DNA of 64,000 nucleotides from Clostridium estertheticum (lineage in GTDB: Bacteria > Bacillota > Clostridia > Clostridiales > Clostridiaceae): positions 3,617,001 to 3,681,000 of the forward strand of contig NZ_JAAMNH020000001.1 in assembly GCF_011065935.2 (NCBI RefSeq), in the 5' to 3' direction. The translations under genes were made by a program, and so were the position numbers. The notes under the pieces were generated by a model. It was not told where the DNA came from. It saw nothing but the letters and a program-made list of their open reading frames with translations, and searched no databases. Shown here in pieces: positions 16,059-25,202 of the stretch (within the stretch, counting starts at the first letter, position 1; each line of letters starts with the position of its first letter).

Positions 16059-17738
16059 TTATTTTTTCAAGCCATTAATAACCACATCTAGAAGCTCATC
16101 CACGGTGGAAATAATCTTTGCGTTAGCTTGATAAGCATGTTGAAATTGAATCATATTAGCCATTTCTTCATCCAAGGATACACCTGATATAGATGTCCTT
16201 GATTCATCTAAGCCTGCTAATAGTAATCCATGGTTTTTTACAATTCTTTTTGCCTCTTGGGTCTGCACCGCGAGTCTATTCACGATATCCGTGAAATACC
16301 CACTAACTGTCATACCATTCAAATTGGACTTAACCATATTTACTCCTAAAGTAGCATCTAGATCAAATTTACCTGTTAAAAATTCTGCTCTTGTTTTGCC
16401 TGCATCAATGTCTTGAATTGCTAATCTAATATCTCTAAGACTTGAAATAGCCAGTGCTCTTTTCCCATCTGTTGGTCCTGGAGTATCCCCTATTCCAACC
16501 TTAATAAGCATAACATCATCAATAATCGCTTTCTTTATAGAAATATTTCCGGCATTAATGCTCTGTTCTCCAGCTGCAGTAGGATCCGTACTATTAACAA
16601 AAAATAAATCTTCCTCCGTGGCAGTTGCACTACCGCTATGCACCGCATTTATAGAAAATGCAATACCCTTAGCTAAATTATTCAACTCATTGACATACTT
16701 ATCTATATCCGCTTGTACAGACATATAACCTTGTAGTTCTCCAGTTTTTGGAAGGAATAAATTTAACGTACCATCTGCTTTTTCAACATTTCCAGCCTTA
16801 TCTGCCAAAAGCACCCTGCATTGATCTAACTCTTTATATTGTCCAGGAGTTAATTGCATGCTTATAGTTTCGCTTTTTTGGGACATATCTCCATTTTTAT
16901 AATAAGTTACATTATATCCTTGCGTTGGATCATTTTTATCTTTTAGTTCAATACTGCTCACATAAGAAAACCTACTAACATCATCTTTGCCAATGGACTT
17001 TACAAGATATGCATCGTAACCATCCGCTTTAAGATCTTCTCCCCCAAGTCCTTTCTTATCAATAGAAATACCAAATTTTGCACTTAGTTGATCTACTAAC
17101 AAATCCCTTTTATCCATTAAATCATTTGGTTCATTTCCACCAACTTTTACGCTTATAACCTGTTGATTTAATACATTTATTTGATCAAGCATATTGTTTA
17201 TGTCTACTACGTTCTGCTTAATAACCTCTTGACTGTTGCCTTTTAATTTTATTAATTGATTATAAGTATTGTTTAGCTCATCAGTAAGTGCTTTGGATTG
17301 TTGTGCCACCACGGTTCTTGAATTTGAACTTTCTGGATGTAATGAAAGGTCACCCCAAGAATTGAATACCTTTGTGAGGAGAGTTGACACTCCTGTATCA
17401 CTAGGCTCATTCATAATACCTTCAATTTGTGTAAGAAATTCCTCACGTCCCTCGTATAACCCGCTAGTTCCATTTTCCGTTCTTACCTGATAATCTAAAA
17501 AGCCATCTCTAATTCTTGATATAGATGAAATCTGTACACCAGTACCTAATTGACCTGGCCCCATAGCATTGTTCATGCTAGGCATACCAAAGGGCCTTGA
17601 AGCCTCCATTGTAGCCCTTTGTCTTGAATAGCCTTCTGTATTAGCATTAGCTATGTTGTGACTAACTACATCTAAAGCCTTTTGTTGAGCACTCATACCT
17701 CTTTTTGCTACATTAAAAGTTCCAAATAATCCTGACAT
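16059..17738 (-). CDS. flgK: FlgK, hook-filament junction protein (HAP1)
   Basis: A protein of about 559 residues starting MSGLFGTFNVAKRGMSAQQK, with the rod/hook motif VVSHNIANANTEGYSRQR. The C-terminal SLDEEMANMIQFQHAYQANAK is the characteristic flagellar axial-protein ending. FlgK sits between hook and FlgL. TGAGGTG precedes the chosen ATG. It lies directly after flgN, whose product is its likely export chaperone. Confidence 0.96.
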   Translation of the reverse strand: MSGLFGTFNVAKRGMSAQQKALDVVSHNIANANTEGYSRQRATMEASRPFGMPSMNNAMGPGQLGTGVQISSISRIRDGFLDYQVRTENGTSGLYEGREEFLTQIEGIMNEPSDTGVSTLLTKVFNSWGDLSLHPESSNSRTVVAQQSKALTDELNNTYNQLIKLKGNSQEVIKQNVVDINNMLDQINVLNQQVISVKVGGNEPNDLMDKRDLLVDQLSAKFGISIDKKGLGGEDLKADGYDAYLVKSIGKDDVSRFSYVSSIELKDKNDPTQGYNVTYYKNGDMSQKSETISMQLTPGQYKELDQCRVLLADKAGNVEKADGTLNLFLPKTGELQGYMSVQADIDKYVNELNNLAKGIAFSINAVHSGSATATEEDLFFVNSTDPTAAGEQSINAGNISIKKAIIDDVMLIKVGIGDTPGPTDGKRALAISSLRDIRLAIQDIDAGKTRAEFLTGKFDLDATLGVNMVKSNLNGMTVSGYFTDIVNRLAVQTQEAKRIVKNHGLLLAGLDESRTSISGVSLDEEMANMIQFQHAYQANAKIISTVDELLDVVINGLKK

Positions 17739-17753
17739 CTCTTTCACCTCATA

Positions 17754-18164
17754 CTATTTTTTTACTTTACCATACGCATTATAAATTGGTGTTTCACGTA
17801 TTGGGTTTAATACATTCAATATTCTATTTGTAAAACTAAGTCCTTGTTTTATAAGTAACTCATTTGTATCCTTTTGTAGTACAACTTCCTGTAATAAGTT
17901 CTTAATTTTATAATAATTGTTTTCAAGCTCTTTATCTTTAAGTTCTTCAATTATGGACCCCATATCTCTGCTTTCTGTAAGCTTTCTTCGCTGCACTTCC
18001 ATATGAGCTATGTTTTTATTAGCTTCTTTGATTTTGTTTACACAAGCTTCCAATCCAAAAATATCATTAGCAACTATACATCGGTGTTGCTCTTCAAGCT
18101 CTACTAACAGAACCATCACAGCTTCTATTTCCTGTATCATGACAACATTTAGTTTTTCTTTCAT
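17754..18164 (-). CDS. flgN: FlgN-like export chaperone for FlgK/FlgL
   Basis: A 136-residue, all-helical, charged protein between flgM and flgK, the standard position of FlgN. Its pattern of long amphipathic helices (MIQEIEAVMVLLVELEEQHR, IKNLLQEVVLQKDTNELLI) fits the FlgN family, which keeps FlgK and FlgL soluble before export. GGGGAGAG precedes the ATG, and only 2 nt separate it from the flgM stop, so the two are probably translationally coupled. Confidence 0.85.
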   Translation of the reverse strand: MKEKLNVVMIQEIEAVMVLLVELEEQHRCIVANDIFGLEACVNKIKEANKNIAHMEVQRRKLTESRDMGSIIEELKDKELENNYYKIKNLLQEVVLQKDTNELLIKQGLSFTNRILNVLNPIRETPIYNAYGKVKK

Positions 18165-18166
18165 AA

Positions 18167-18439
18167 CTAAATATCTCTCCCCTTCATAATCTCCATCATT
18201 CTACTAGCTGTTAATTTTGAATCCATCTTGTAGGTACCCTGAGATACTTGGTTTCTGATAGCTTCTATCTTAGCCTCAGAATTAATTGATTTACTATCCA
18301 ATGATAATGCACTTAAGCTTTTTCCTGCAGGCGATAATTCTATGGTGTCTTTTTTTGCAGCAGTTAGCTTTGCTTCTGTTTTAGGTGTCTTGTTTTTGTA
18401 GAAACTAACCACATTATTCTTTACTCCATCTATTTTCAT
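18167..18439 (-). CDS. flgM: FlgM, anti-sigma-D factor
   Basis: A 90-residue protein with the FlgM C-terminal sigma-binding region (EAIRNQVSQGTYKMDSKLTA, SRMMEIM) and the typical KDTIELSPAGKSLSAL linker. FlgM inhibits SigD until the hook is complete and FlgM is exported. Its own promoter is SigD-type, giving the negative loop known in Bacillus and Salmonella. sigD itself is not in the window. It heads the late operon. Confidence 0.93.
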   Translation of the reverse strand: MKIDGVKNNVVSFYKNKTPKTEAKLTAAKKDTIELSPAGKSLSALSLDSKSINSEAKIEAIRNQVSQGTYKMDSKLTASRMMEIMKGRDI

Positions 18440-18506
18440 TCCTAATCACTCCTAGCTTTTTATATCTTAATACTAGATTCCTTCTAGTTTGTTCTATCTA
18501 TTCCTA

Positions 18507-18533
18507 TTATCGTATATAATCTTTCAAAGTTTA
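18507..18533 (-). promoter_or_regulatory. SigD promoter of the flgM operon
   Basis: The minus strand reads TAAA, 16 nt, ACGATAA, about 65 nt before flgM. It should drive flgM through fliT. The rest of 18440-18739 holds the tandem terminators of fliY and a short TGCATTATAAATGCA palindrome near 18616. Confidence 0.82.
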
Positions 18534-18632
18534 TATACAATTTAATTATAAGTCAATATTAATAATTTATTTACTATATGTATTTATTTCTATGCGCTAT
18601 TCCTAAAAGCATATTGCATTTATAATGCAAAA

Positions 18633-18697
18633 AATAAAAGGGAATAAATTTTCTTTATTCCCCAAATAAAAAAGGAATAACATAAATTCATTCCTTT
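18633..18697 (-). terminator. Tandem terminators of the che-fliM-fliY operon
   Basis: Two stems follow each other: an 8-bp AAAGGAAT/ATTCCTTT (18671-18678 with 18690-18697) followed by TTTTTTA on the minus strand, and a 9-bp GGGAATAAA/TTTATTCCC (18640-18648 with 18654-18662) followed by TTTTA. Together they should isolate the che operon from flgM. Confidence 0.85.
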
Positions 18698-18739
18698 CCT
18701 ATACCTATATACTTTTTTCTTTAATCCTTATTTCATTCA

Positions 18740-19903
18740 CTATTCAGATATAGCTTTAACTCTTTCTTCTCCACTAATTATACTAGTAATCCTAACTCCA
18801 AAATTTTCATCTACAACTACAACTTCACCGTAAGCTACCTTTTTACCATTAACTAATATATCTACTGGTTCTTCTGCTAGCTTATCAAGTTCAATTAGTG
18901 ACCCAGTTCCCAAATTCAAAATATCTCTAATGTTCTTTTTAGTTTTTCCAAGTACTACGGAAATTTCTAATGGAACATCTAATATTAAGTCAATGTTTCT
19001 AGGCGAATTATAAACAGGAGATTTCGTTAGAGGCACAAATGCTGCTTGCCTAACTTCTACTTGCGGTTCCTGTCTTTCAATAGGTTTTGCGTAATATTCA
19101 GGTTGCACCGGAACACTGGTATAAGCTGCTTCCTGCTGCGCTGATGGTGCCGCAGGAGCTGGCTCTACTTTTGGTAATGCCTTCTCTGTACTAACTTCTT
19201 TAGGTGCTTCAACAACTTCTTCTGTACCCATCATAATATCTACTATTTTTTTAGCAGTTTCAACAGGGAGCACTTGCATTATAATGCTATCAACTAAATC
19301 GCCAATGGTCAATTTAAAGGCTACCTGAACAACTTCCTCATCTTCATCTATACTATCACTTAAGGGTGAAGTTGAGTCATCCCATATCTTAGATTGTGGC
19401 GGAGAAATATTTACTGTTCTGGCAAACATTGTTGCCATAGATGTTGCAGCAGAGCCAATCATCTGATTCATGGCTTCTGAAACAGCACTTGTTTCAATTT
19501 CTGAAAGCTCTGGTGTACCTTCTATTTTCCCATCTCCACCCATCATTAAACTAGCTATAACCGCAGCATCAGAGGTCTTCATTACTAAAAGGTTCCCCCC
19601 TGAGATACCACTTGTAAACTTAACGTCTAGTGCAATATTAGGCACTGCATAGTTATCTCTTAATTCTTTGAGTGTAGTGACTGTTACTACAGGCGTTGCT
19701 ATATTTACTGGTTGACCCGTTATAGTTGAAAGAGCTGTTGATGCCGAGCCCATAGAAATATTTCCAACTTCACCTAGCAAATCTCTCTCAATTTCAGAAA
19801 GCTCAAACTTTTTTATAGGTTCTGAGCTCATTTCTTCCGAGCTCATGCCGCCACCATTTAAGAGAGCGTCGATTTCTTCTTGTGAAAGAAAGCCGTTACT
19901 CAT
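18740..19903 (-). CDS. fliY: FliY, flagellar switch protein with CheC-type phosphatase domain
   Basis: A protein of about 387 residues beginning MSNGFLSQEEIDALLNGG, whose N-terminus binds CheY-P. A CheC-like domain (about residues 40-230) retains both ExxN phosphatase motifs (GEVGNISMG and SEAMNQMIG). A Pro/Ala/Glu-rich linker leads to a C-terminal FliN domain (DVPLEISVVLGKTKKN..DILNLGTGS). It forms part of the C-ring and dephosphorylates CheY-P. The ATG is chosen at MSNGF, which overlaps the fliM stop by 8 nt; an ATG four codons upstream is less usual for the family. Confidence 0.94.
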   Translation of the reverse strand: MSNGFLSQEEIDALLNGGGMSSEEMSSEPIKKFELSEIERDLLGEVGNISMGSASTALSTITGQPVNIATPVVTVTTLKELRDNYAVPNIALDVKFTSGISGGNLLVMKTSDAAVIASLMMGGDGKIEGTPELSEIETSAVSEAMNQMIGSAATSMATMFARTVNISPPQSKIWDDSTSPLSDSIDEDEEVVQVAFKLTIGDLVDSIIMQVLPVETAKKIVDIMMGTEEVVEAPKEVSTEKALPKVEPAPAAPSAQQEAAYTSVPVQPEYYAKPIERQEPQVEVRQAAFVPLTKSPVYNSPRNIDLILDVPLEISVVLGKTKKNIRDILNLGTGSLIELDKLAEEPVDILVNGKKVAYGEVVVVDENFGVRITSIISGEERVKAISE

Positions 19904-20891
19904 AATTTTCCACATCCTTATCTATTATATCTAATATTTGAATTCCCCTGTTTTTACCTATAATACCTGGTTTACCTGTATAGCACAAACGTTCCTCTAC
20001 AAACACTTTAACCGGGCTATCACTTGCATTATCTAATGTAATGACGTCCCCTTCCGTAAGTTGTAGAAATTCATTTACAGTAATATTTGTAGAACCGAGC
20101 ATTCCTTTTATTGGAACGCTTACTATATTTAATCGCTCCTTTAATTTATTTCTAGATTCACTTACAATTTCTTCATCGTTTTCTCTAAACCAATATTGAA
20201 CAACAAGTTTATCAAGCACTTTTTCAATACTTAAATAAGGTATACAAATATTTATAAAAGTACTATTATTGCTAAGTTCTACAGAAAAAGTAATTAATGC
20301 AACTGGTTCATTTGGCGCGAGAGTTTGATTAAGTGCAGGGTTAGTTTCTAATGCCTCTATCTCTGGTTCTACATCCAAAACATCTTCCCAAGCAAGTTTA
20401 AGGTTATCTATAAGCCCCGCATTAACATTTCTTAAAATATTTTTATCTATATCAGAAAATTCCTTGAGCTTAACTTTTCTGCTACCCATTCCCCCTAGAA
20501 GTATATCAATTACTTGAAAGGAAAACTGGGGATTAGTCTCAAATAATATAGACCCACTTAGTGGTGGCATTTTAAATACGGTTAAAATAGTAGGATTAGG
20601 AATTGAATGAATAAATTCCTCATAGGTTATTTGCTGAATGCTTTCAATTTTAACCTTTACATTATTTCTTAGCTGTGCGGATAAATAACTTGATATTATT
20701 CTTCCATAATTATCGTGAATGAGCTCAAGCGTTCTCAAATGGTCCTTTGAGAATTTTTGAGGACTTCTAAAATCGTATAATTTAATTCTGTGCTTTTCCT
20801 CTTCACCCGGGAGCTGATCTGGTTCTATTTCCCCAGAAGAAAGGGCAGATAAAAGTGAGTCTATTTCACCTTGTGATAATACTTCTGCCAT
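19896..20891 (-). CDS. fliM: FliM, flagellar motor switch protein
   Basis: A 331-residue protein with the N-terminal CheY-binding peptide EVLSQGEIDSLLSAL, a central CheC-like domain (IYLS-type fold without phosphatase ExxN) and a C-terminal SpoA domain (LPxx-like PIKGMLGSTNITVNEFLQL). It forms the C-ring with FliG and FliY. AATGAGGTAG precedes the ATG. fliY overlaps its end. Confidence 0.95.
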   Translation of the reverse strand: MAEVLSQGEIDSLLSALSSGEIEPDQLPGEEEKHRIKLYDFRSPQKFSKDHLRTLELIHDNYGRIISSYLSAQLRNNVKVKIESIQQITYEEFIHSIPNPTILTVFKMPPLSGSILFETNPQFSFQVIDILLGGMGSRKVKLKEFSDIDKNILRNVNAGLIDNLKLAWEDVLDVEPEIEALETNPALNQTLAPNEPVALITFSVELSNNSTFINICIPYLSIEKVLDKLVVQYWFRENDEEIVSESRNKLKERLNIVSVPIKGMLGSTNITVNEFLQLTEGDVITLDNASDSPVKVFVEERLCYTGKPGIIGKNRGIQILDIIDKDVENYE

Positions 20892-20943
20892 ATTTCTACC
20901 TCATTTCTCTGTATAAAATATGAATTTATCTTTTGGTAAGCTC

Positions 20944-21345
20944 TTATCTTTCGATTAGCTTACCAATCTCAATTAATGTTATTATTCTATCTTTAAAATT
21001 TATAACCCCTTTAATATAGGTTTTTTTTCTGTCAGTTTCAACTTTTTCAATTATTGATTCTTCTATTTCTAATACTTCATCAACTTGGTCTACAGTTACT
21101 CCTACAGATTCTTCTTGCAGGTTTAATATAATAATATTTTCTTGTGCGCCGCCCCCTTTTTCAATATCTAAAAGCAGATTTATATCTAAGAGAGAAATTA
21201 TATTTCCTCTTAAATTAATTAAGCCCTTTATATAATCTGCAGACTTAGGTACCTTTGTTATTTCCATCATATCATTAATACTTTGAACTTTAGAAGCTTC
21301 TACTGCAAACTGCTCTTCATTAACTTTGAATACAACTACTTGCAT
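20944..21345 (-). CDS. cheW: CheW, chemotaxis coupling protein (first copy)
   Basis: A 133-residue single CheW domain (MQVVVFKVNEEQFAVEASKV, YIKGLINLRGNIISLLDINL, VDQVDEVLEIEE). CheW links chemoreceptors to CheA in the signalling array. It is shorter and closer to the family average than the second CheW at 26849-27298. It lies between cheY and fliM in the operon. No receptor gene is present in the window. Confidence 0.93.
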   Translation of the reverse strand: MQVVVFKVNEEQFAVEASKVQSINDMMEITKVPKSADYIKGLINLRGNIISLLDINLLLDIEKGGGAQENIIILNLQEESVGVTVDQVDEVLEIEESIIEKVETDRKKTYIKGVINFKDRIITLIEIGKLIER

Positions 21346-21357
21346 AACTTTCCCCTC

Positions 21358-21717
21358 CTAGCCTACAACTTTTTTTATTGCCTCAAGTACTCTATCGGCT
21401 TGAAATGGTTTTACAATAAAATCTTTTGCTCCTGCTCTTATTGCATCCATAACCATACTTTGTTGCCCCATTGCGCTACACATAATTATTTTTGCAGCAG
21501 GATCAAAAGCTTTAATTACTTTGACAGCTTCAATTCCATCCATATCAGGCATTGTAATATCCATAGTTACAACATCTGGTTTTTCTACTTTATATAGCTC
21601 CACAGCTTTTATTCCATTACTTGCTTCACCCACAACCTCAAATCCATTTTTTTCCAATATATCTTTTATCATCATTCTCATAAATGCCGCATCATCAACA
21701 ATTAATACTTTAGCCAT
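21358..21717 (-). CDS. cheY: CheY, chemotaxis response regulator
   Basis: A stand-alone 119-residue receiver domain: DDAAFMRMMIKDILEKNGF, the phosphoacceptor in VVTMDITMPDMDG (about Asp54), the Thr/Ser switch in MCSAMGQQ and Lys in FIVKPF. Phosphorylated by CheA, it binds the motor switch; CheC and FliY remove the phosphate. It lies between cheC and cheW. Confidence 0.95.
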   Translation of the reverse strand: MAKVLIVDDAAFMRMMIKDILEKNGFEVVGEASNGIKAVELYKVEKPDVVTMDITMPDMDGIEAVKVIKAFDPAAKIIMCSAMGQQSMVMDAIRAGAKDFIVKPFQADRVLEAIKKVVG

Positions 21718-21733
21718 TTTATATAACCTCCAA

Positions 21734-22333
21734 TTAGTTTACACCTAGTGAATTTAGTATTTTCTCTAGTGATCCAGGCATTGGTATATAATAAAAATGC
21801 CCGTTTATTTTTTGATTTTCTTGTAAAAACTGTGTTTCTAAATCAAGTACATACTCATCAAATTGACCTGATTCAATAAATGTAGTAGATAGTATTGCGC
21901 CCATCATATCTAGTGCTACAGCTGGTACAGAAGGCAGAAGAACCAAATTCGTAAGTTTTGCTATGGCATTCATGAAAGAGCTTGAAATAATATTTCCTAT
22001 TTCACATAATGCAGAACTTCCAATTTCCGTTATCTGCTGCTGCTGCGCGCCTAGTAAACTTGATATGATATTTAGTGCTGTTTCCTTATCTAGTGTAAAA
22101 AGTATATTACCTGGTATATCTCCAAGGACTCGTACAATTACACCAATTACAACTTCTTCAACTCCGATTTTAGCAAATATATCATCAAATGGAATAATAT
22201 TTACTGATGGCACAGCCATATCTACTTTTTCATTCAGTAACTCTGATAAGGATGTAGCTGCATTTCCTGCACCAATATTACCTACTTCCTGTAGCACATC
22301 TAATTGCATAGCACTTAGCTCAGAATAGTCCAT
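21734..22333 (-). CDS. cheC: CheC, CheY-P phosphatase
   Basis: A 199-residue protein with two pseudo-symmetric active-site motifs, LQEVGNIGAGN and ALCEIGNIISSS, each with the ExxN pair. CheC hydrolyses CheY-P and forms a complex with CheD, which is encoded in the same operon. The presence of CheC, CheD and FliY marks the Bacillus-type adaptation system rather than the CheZ type. Confidence 0.94.
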   Translation of the reverse strand: MDYSELSAMQLDVLQEVGNIGAGNAATSLSELLNEKVDMAVPSVNIIPFDDIFAKIGVEEVVIGVIVRVLGDIPGNILFTLDKETALNIISSLLGAQQQQITEIGSSALCEIGNIISSSFMNAIAKLTNLVLLPSVPAVALDMMGAILSTTFIESGQFDEYVLDLETQFLQENQKINGHFYYIPMPGSLEKILNSLGVN

Positions 22334-22344
22334 ATATACCCTCC

Positions 22345-24399
22345 TTATACTAAAGCAGCAACGTCTAATATCAAGGTAACTAGTCCATCCCCTAAAATAG
22401 TTGCTCCTATATATTCTTTTAATCCTTGCAGTGTTTTTCCTAGAGGCTTTATTACAATTTCTTGTTGTCCTAGAAGCGAATCTACTAAAAGCCCTACTAT
22501 TTTCTCTCCCACCTTTACAATAACAATGTATTTCTTATTTTTACTATTAGTTTCTACTTGCAATTTTTTATTTACTCTTACTAGTGGAATTACGGAATCG
22601 TTGTAAACAATAACTTCTTTATTATTAGTTTTTTTAATTAGTTCGTCTTTATAGTCTATTACTCTATCAATATAGCCAAGAGAAATAGCCATAGTTTCAT
22701 CACCAATTTTCACAAGGAGTGCTTGAATAATTTGTAGTGTCAATGGTAATCTTATAATAAAAGATGTACCTTTGTCAATTTCACTTATTGCATCTACCGT
22801 TCCACCAAGAGCAGCAATTTTAGTTTTAACAACATCCATGCCCACTCCACGACCAGAAATATCTGTTACCTGCTCATTAGTGCTAAAGCCTTGTTCAAAA
22901 ATCAAATTCTTTATGTCTGATTCCGACATTCCGTCAGTATTTATACCAACTTTATTCGCTTTTGCCTTGATTTTGGAAACGTCTAGCCCTTTACCATCGT
23001 CTTCAACCTTTATTATAGCTTTAGTACCTTCTGCATAAGCTATAAGTTTAATTGTTCCAATAGGATTTTTTCCTTTGGAAGTTCGCTCCTCTGAAGACTC
23101 TATACCATGATCTGCTGCATTACGAAGCAAATGTAATAGTGGTTCACCTATTTCATCAATAACTGTCCTATCAAGTTCGGTATCTTGTCCTTGTATTTGG
23201 AGCTCCATCTCTTTCCCAAGATCTTTTGACAAATCTCTTATCATCCTTGGAAATCTATTAAATACTACTTCTAGTGGAAGCATTCTAATTTTCATCACTA
23301 AATCTTGCAATTCTGAGGTGGCCCTAGCTACTTGTTCTAGTGTTTCATTTAGATCATTTAATTTATGAACACTGCTTATCTGTTCTAGTCTTGTTCTATG
23401 AATTACAAGTTCTGATACCATATTCATAAATTTATCTAATCTATCCAGTTCAACTCTCACAGATTGATGAGCCTTTTTATGAACTACCGCTTCCTTTTTA
23501 TCCTTATTTATATCGACCTCTTTACCTTTAACATCCATGGTGGTCATATTTTTTACTGCACCTACATCAACTTTTGAAGCTTGTTCTATTCCTTTAAATT
23601 CTTCTGATTTATCATAGTGATTTTCCTTCGCTACATTAACCGAGGCATCCTCTACCATTACTTTCTCCACTTCAGAAATATTCAGCAAAATGTTGATAAC
23701 CTCATCTTTTTCTTTACTAGTTATATAAATTAAATTTATTTCGAATTCAAAGTTTTCATTTTCTAATTCTTCAGCGCCAGGTATAGATTTAATTATTTCA
23801 CCATATTCTTCTAAGCTCTTAAAAATGAGAAATGCTCTTGCTGACTTAAGCAGGGTATTTTCACTTAGTAGAATCTTTATTTCATAGGCATTGTACATTC
23901 TATCCATAGCTTGTTTAATAACATTAATGTCATATTCATTAAGAGAAATTCGCTCAGCACCATTATTATCGCTCTCCACTGTAACTGCGATTTCTTTTTT
24001 AATATTTTCAGTAGTGTCCTTTCCTTCTGCTATAGAATGCAGATCCTCTATTATATCCTCAATGGAAATTTCCTCTGAAATCCCCTCCGATATATTATTT
24101 ACCATCTTTTCTAATGTATCCAGACATCTAAATAAAACAGTTACTACCTTTTCTGTCACTTTAAGCTTACCCTCTCTAAATTTAGAAAGAACATCCTCCA
24201 TCTTATGTGTTAATTCAGCCATTTGGCTAAATCCCATAGTTGCAGCCATACCCTTTATAGTATGAGCTACCCTAAATATTTCATTTAGCTTGTCTATATT
24301 TTCTGGTTGTTGTTCTAAAATAAGAAGTGCTTCATTCAATGTCTGCAAATTTTCCATAGATTCTTCTAAGAACATTGACATATATTGCGATGTATCCAT
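22345..24399 (-). CDS. cheA: CheA, chemotaxis histidine kinase
   Basis: A 684-residue kinase with ordered domains. The Hpt domain carries the phospho-His in FRVAHTIKGMAATMGF (His46). A CheY/B-binding P2 region follows at about residues 160-250, then a dimerisation helix pair near 310-360. The HATPase has its N box in HLLRNAADHGIES and G boxes DDGKGLD and GRGVGMDVV. The C-terminal CheW-like domain ends the protein. All catalytic motifs look intact. It phosphorylates CheY and CheB. Confidence 0.96.
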   Translation of the reverse strand: MDTSQYMSMFLEESMENLQTLNEALLILEQQPENIDKLNEIFRVAHTIKGMAATMGFSQMAELTHKMEDVLSKFREGKLKVTEKVVTVLFRCLDTLEKMVNNISEGISEEISIEDIIEDLHSIAEGKDTTENIKKEIAVTVESDNNGAERISLNEYDINVIKQAMDRMYNAYEIKILLSENTLLKSARAFLIFKSLEEYGEIIKSIPGAEELENENFEFEINLIYITSKEKDEVINILLNISEVEKVMVEDASVNVAKENHYDKSEEFKGIEQASKVDVGAVKNMTTMDVKGKEVDINKDKKEAVVHKKAHQSVRVELDRLDKFMNMVSELVIHRTRLEQISSVHKLNDLNETLEQVARATSELQDLVMKIRMLPLEVVFNRFPRMIRDLSKDLGKEMELQIQGQDTELDRTVIDEIGEPLLHLLRNAADHGIESSEERTSKGKNPIGTIKLIAYAEGTKAIIKVEDDGKGLDVSKIKAKANKVGINTDGMSESDIKNLIFEQGFSTNEQVTDISGRGVGMDVVKTKIAALGGTVDAISEIDKGTSFIIRLPLTLQIIQALLVKIGDETMAISLGYIDRVIDYKDELIKKTNNKEVIVYNDSVIPLVRVNKKLQVETNSKNKKYIVIVKVGEKIVGLLVDSLLGQQEIVIKPLGKTLQGLKEYIGATILGDGLVTLILDVAALV

Positions 24400-24429
24400 T
24401 TTTTCCCCTCCTTGTTGATTGTAAATGCC

Positions 24430-25200
24430 TTACATTTTTTTATAAATAAATGTTGATGCTTTTTCAAATCCATACTCTTTATAATTATATATACTCTCAG
24501 TGGCCCCAACAAAAAGTAATCCACCTTTTTTTAGTGACTCACTAAATTTTTTATATATTTTATCCTTAATATCTGCATTGAAATAAATAACTACATTTCG
24601 ACACACTATTAAATCAAAATTGCTTTCATAATTATCTAAGATAAGATCATGCTTCTTAAAATCCACCATTTTTTTAATTACAGAATTAATGCAGTATTTA
24701 TCACCCTTAACTAGGAAATATTTTTCAAGAAATTGTTTTGGTACATTTTTAACTTCTGCATAGACATATTCACCATTCTTTGCTTTTTGAAGTATTGTAC
24801 TGTCTATGTCTGTAGCTACAATCCTATGACTCGCTCTTGGGTATAAATCATCCATAATCATAGCTAATGAATAAGGCTCAGCTCCAACAGAGCAGGCTGC
24901 ACTCCAAATTTTAAGCCCTCCATTATATGAAAGTTCAGATTTAACTTTTTTTGAAAGCTCCTCGAATATTTCTGGATTTCTAAAAAATTCTGTTACGTTT
25001 ATAGTAATAAAGTCTAAAAATTTCTGTTTTTGAGCCGCATCCCTCTTTAATAAACTAATATACTCTTCTACTGAACTCACTCCAACTCTTGACATTAAGC
25101 TTAAAATTCGCCTATGCAATTGATTGGATTTATAAGCGGCTAAATCTATTTTATATTCTTTTAAAACCCATTGCTGAAAATATATTAAATCCATAGCCAT
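24430..25200 (-). CDS. cheR: CheR, chemoreceptor glutamate methyltransferase
   Basis: A protein of about 256 residues with the N-terminal CheR helical domain, the NVTEFFRNPEIFEEL segment, the SAM-binding IWSAACSVGAEPYSLAM motif and FDLIVCRNVVIYF. It methylates receptor glutamates. The ATG at MAMDLIYF is chosen since GGGGAG sits 7 nt upstream; the ATG two codons earlier touches that site. It begins 2 nt from the cheB stop, so coupling is likely. Confidence 0.95.
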   Translation of the reverse strand: MAMDLIYFQQWVLKEYKIDLAAYKSNQLHRRILSLMSRVGVSSVEEYISLLKRDAAQKQKFLDFITINVTEFFRNPEIFEELSKKVKSELSYNGGLKIWSAACSVGAEPYSLAMIMDDLYPRASHRIVATDIDSTILQKAKNGEYVYAEVKNVPKQFLEKYFLVKGDKYCINSVIKKMVDFKKHDLILDNYESNFDLIVCRNVVIYFNADIKDKIYKKFSESLKKGGLLFVGATESIYNYKEYGFEKASTFIYKKM

Positions 25201-25202
25201 AA

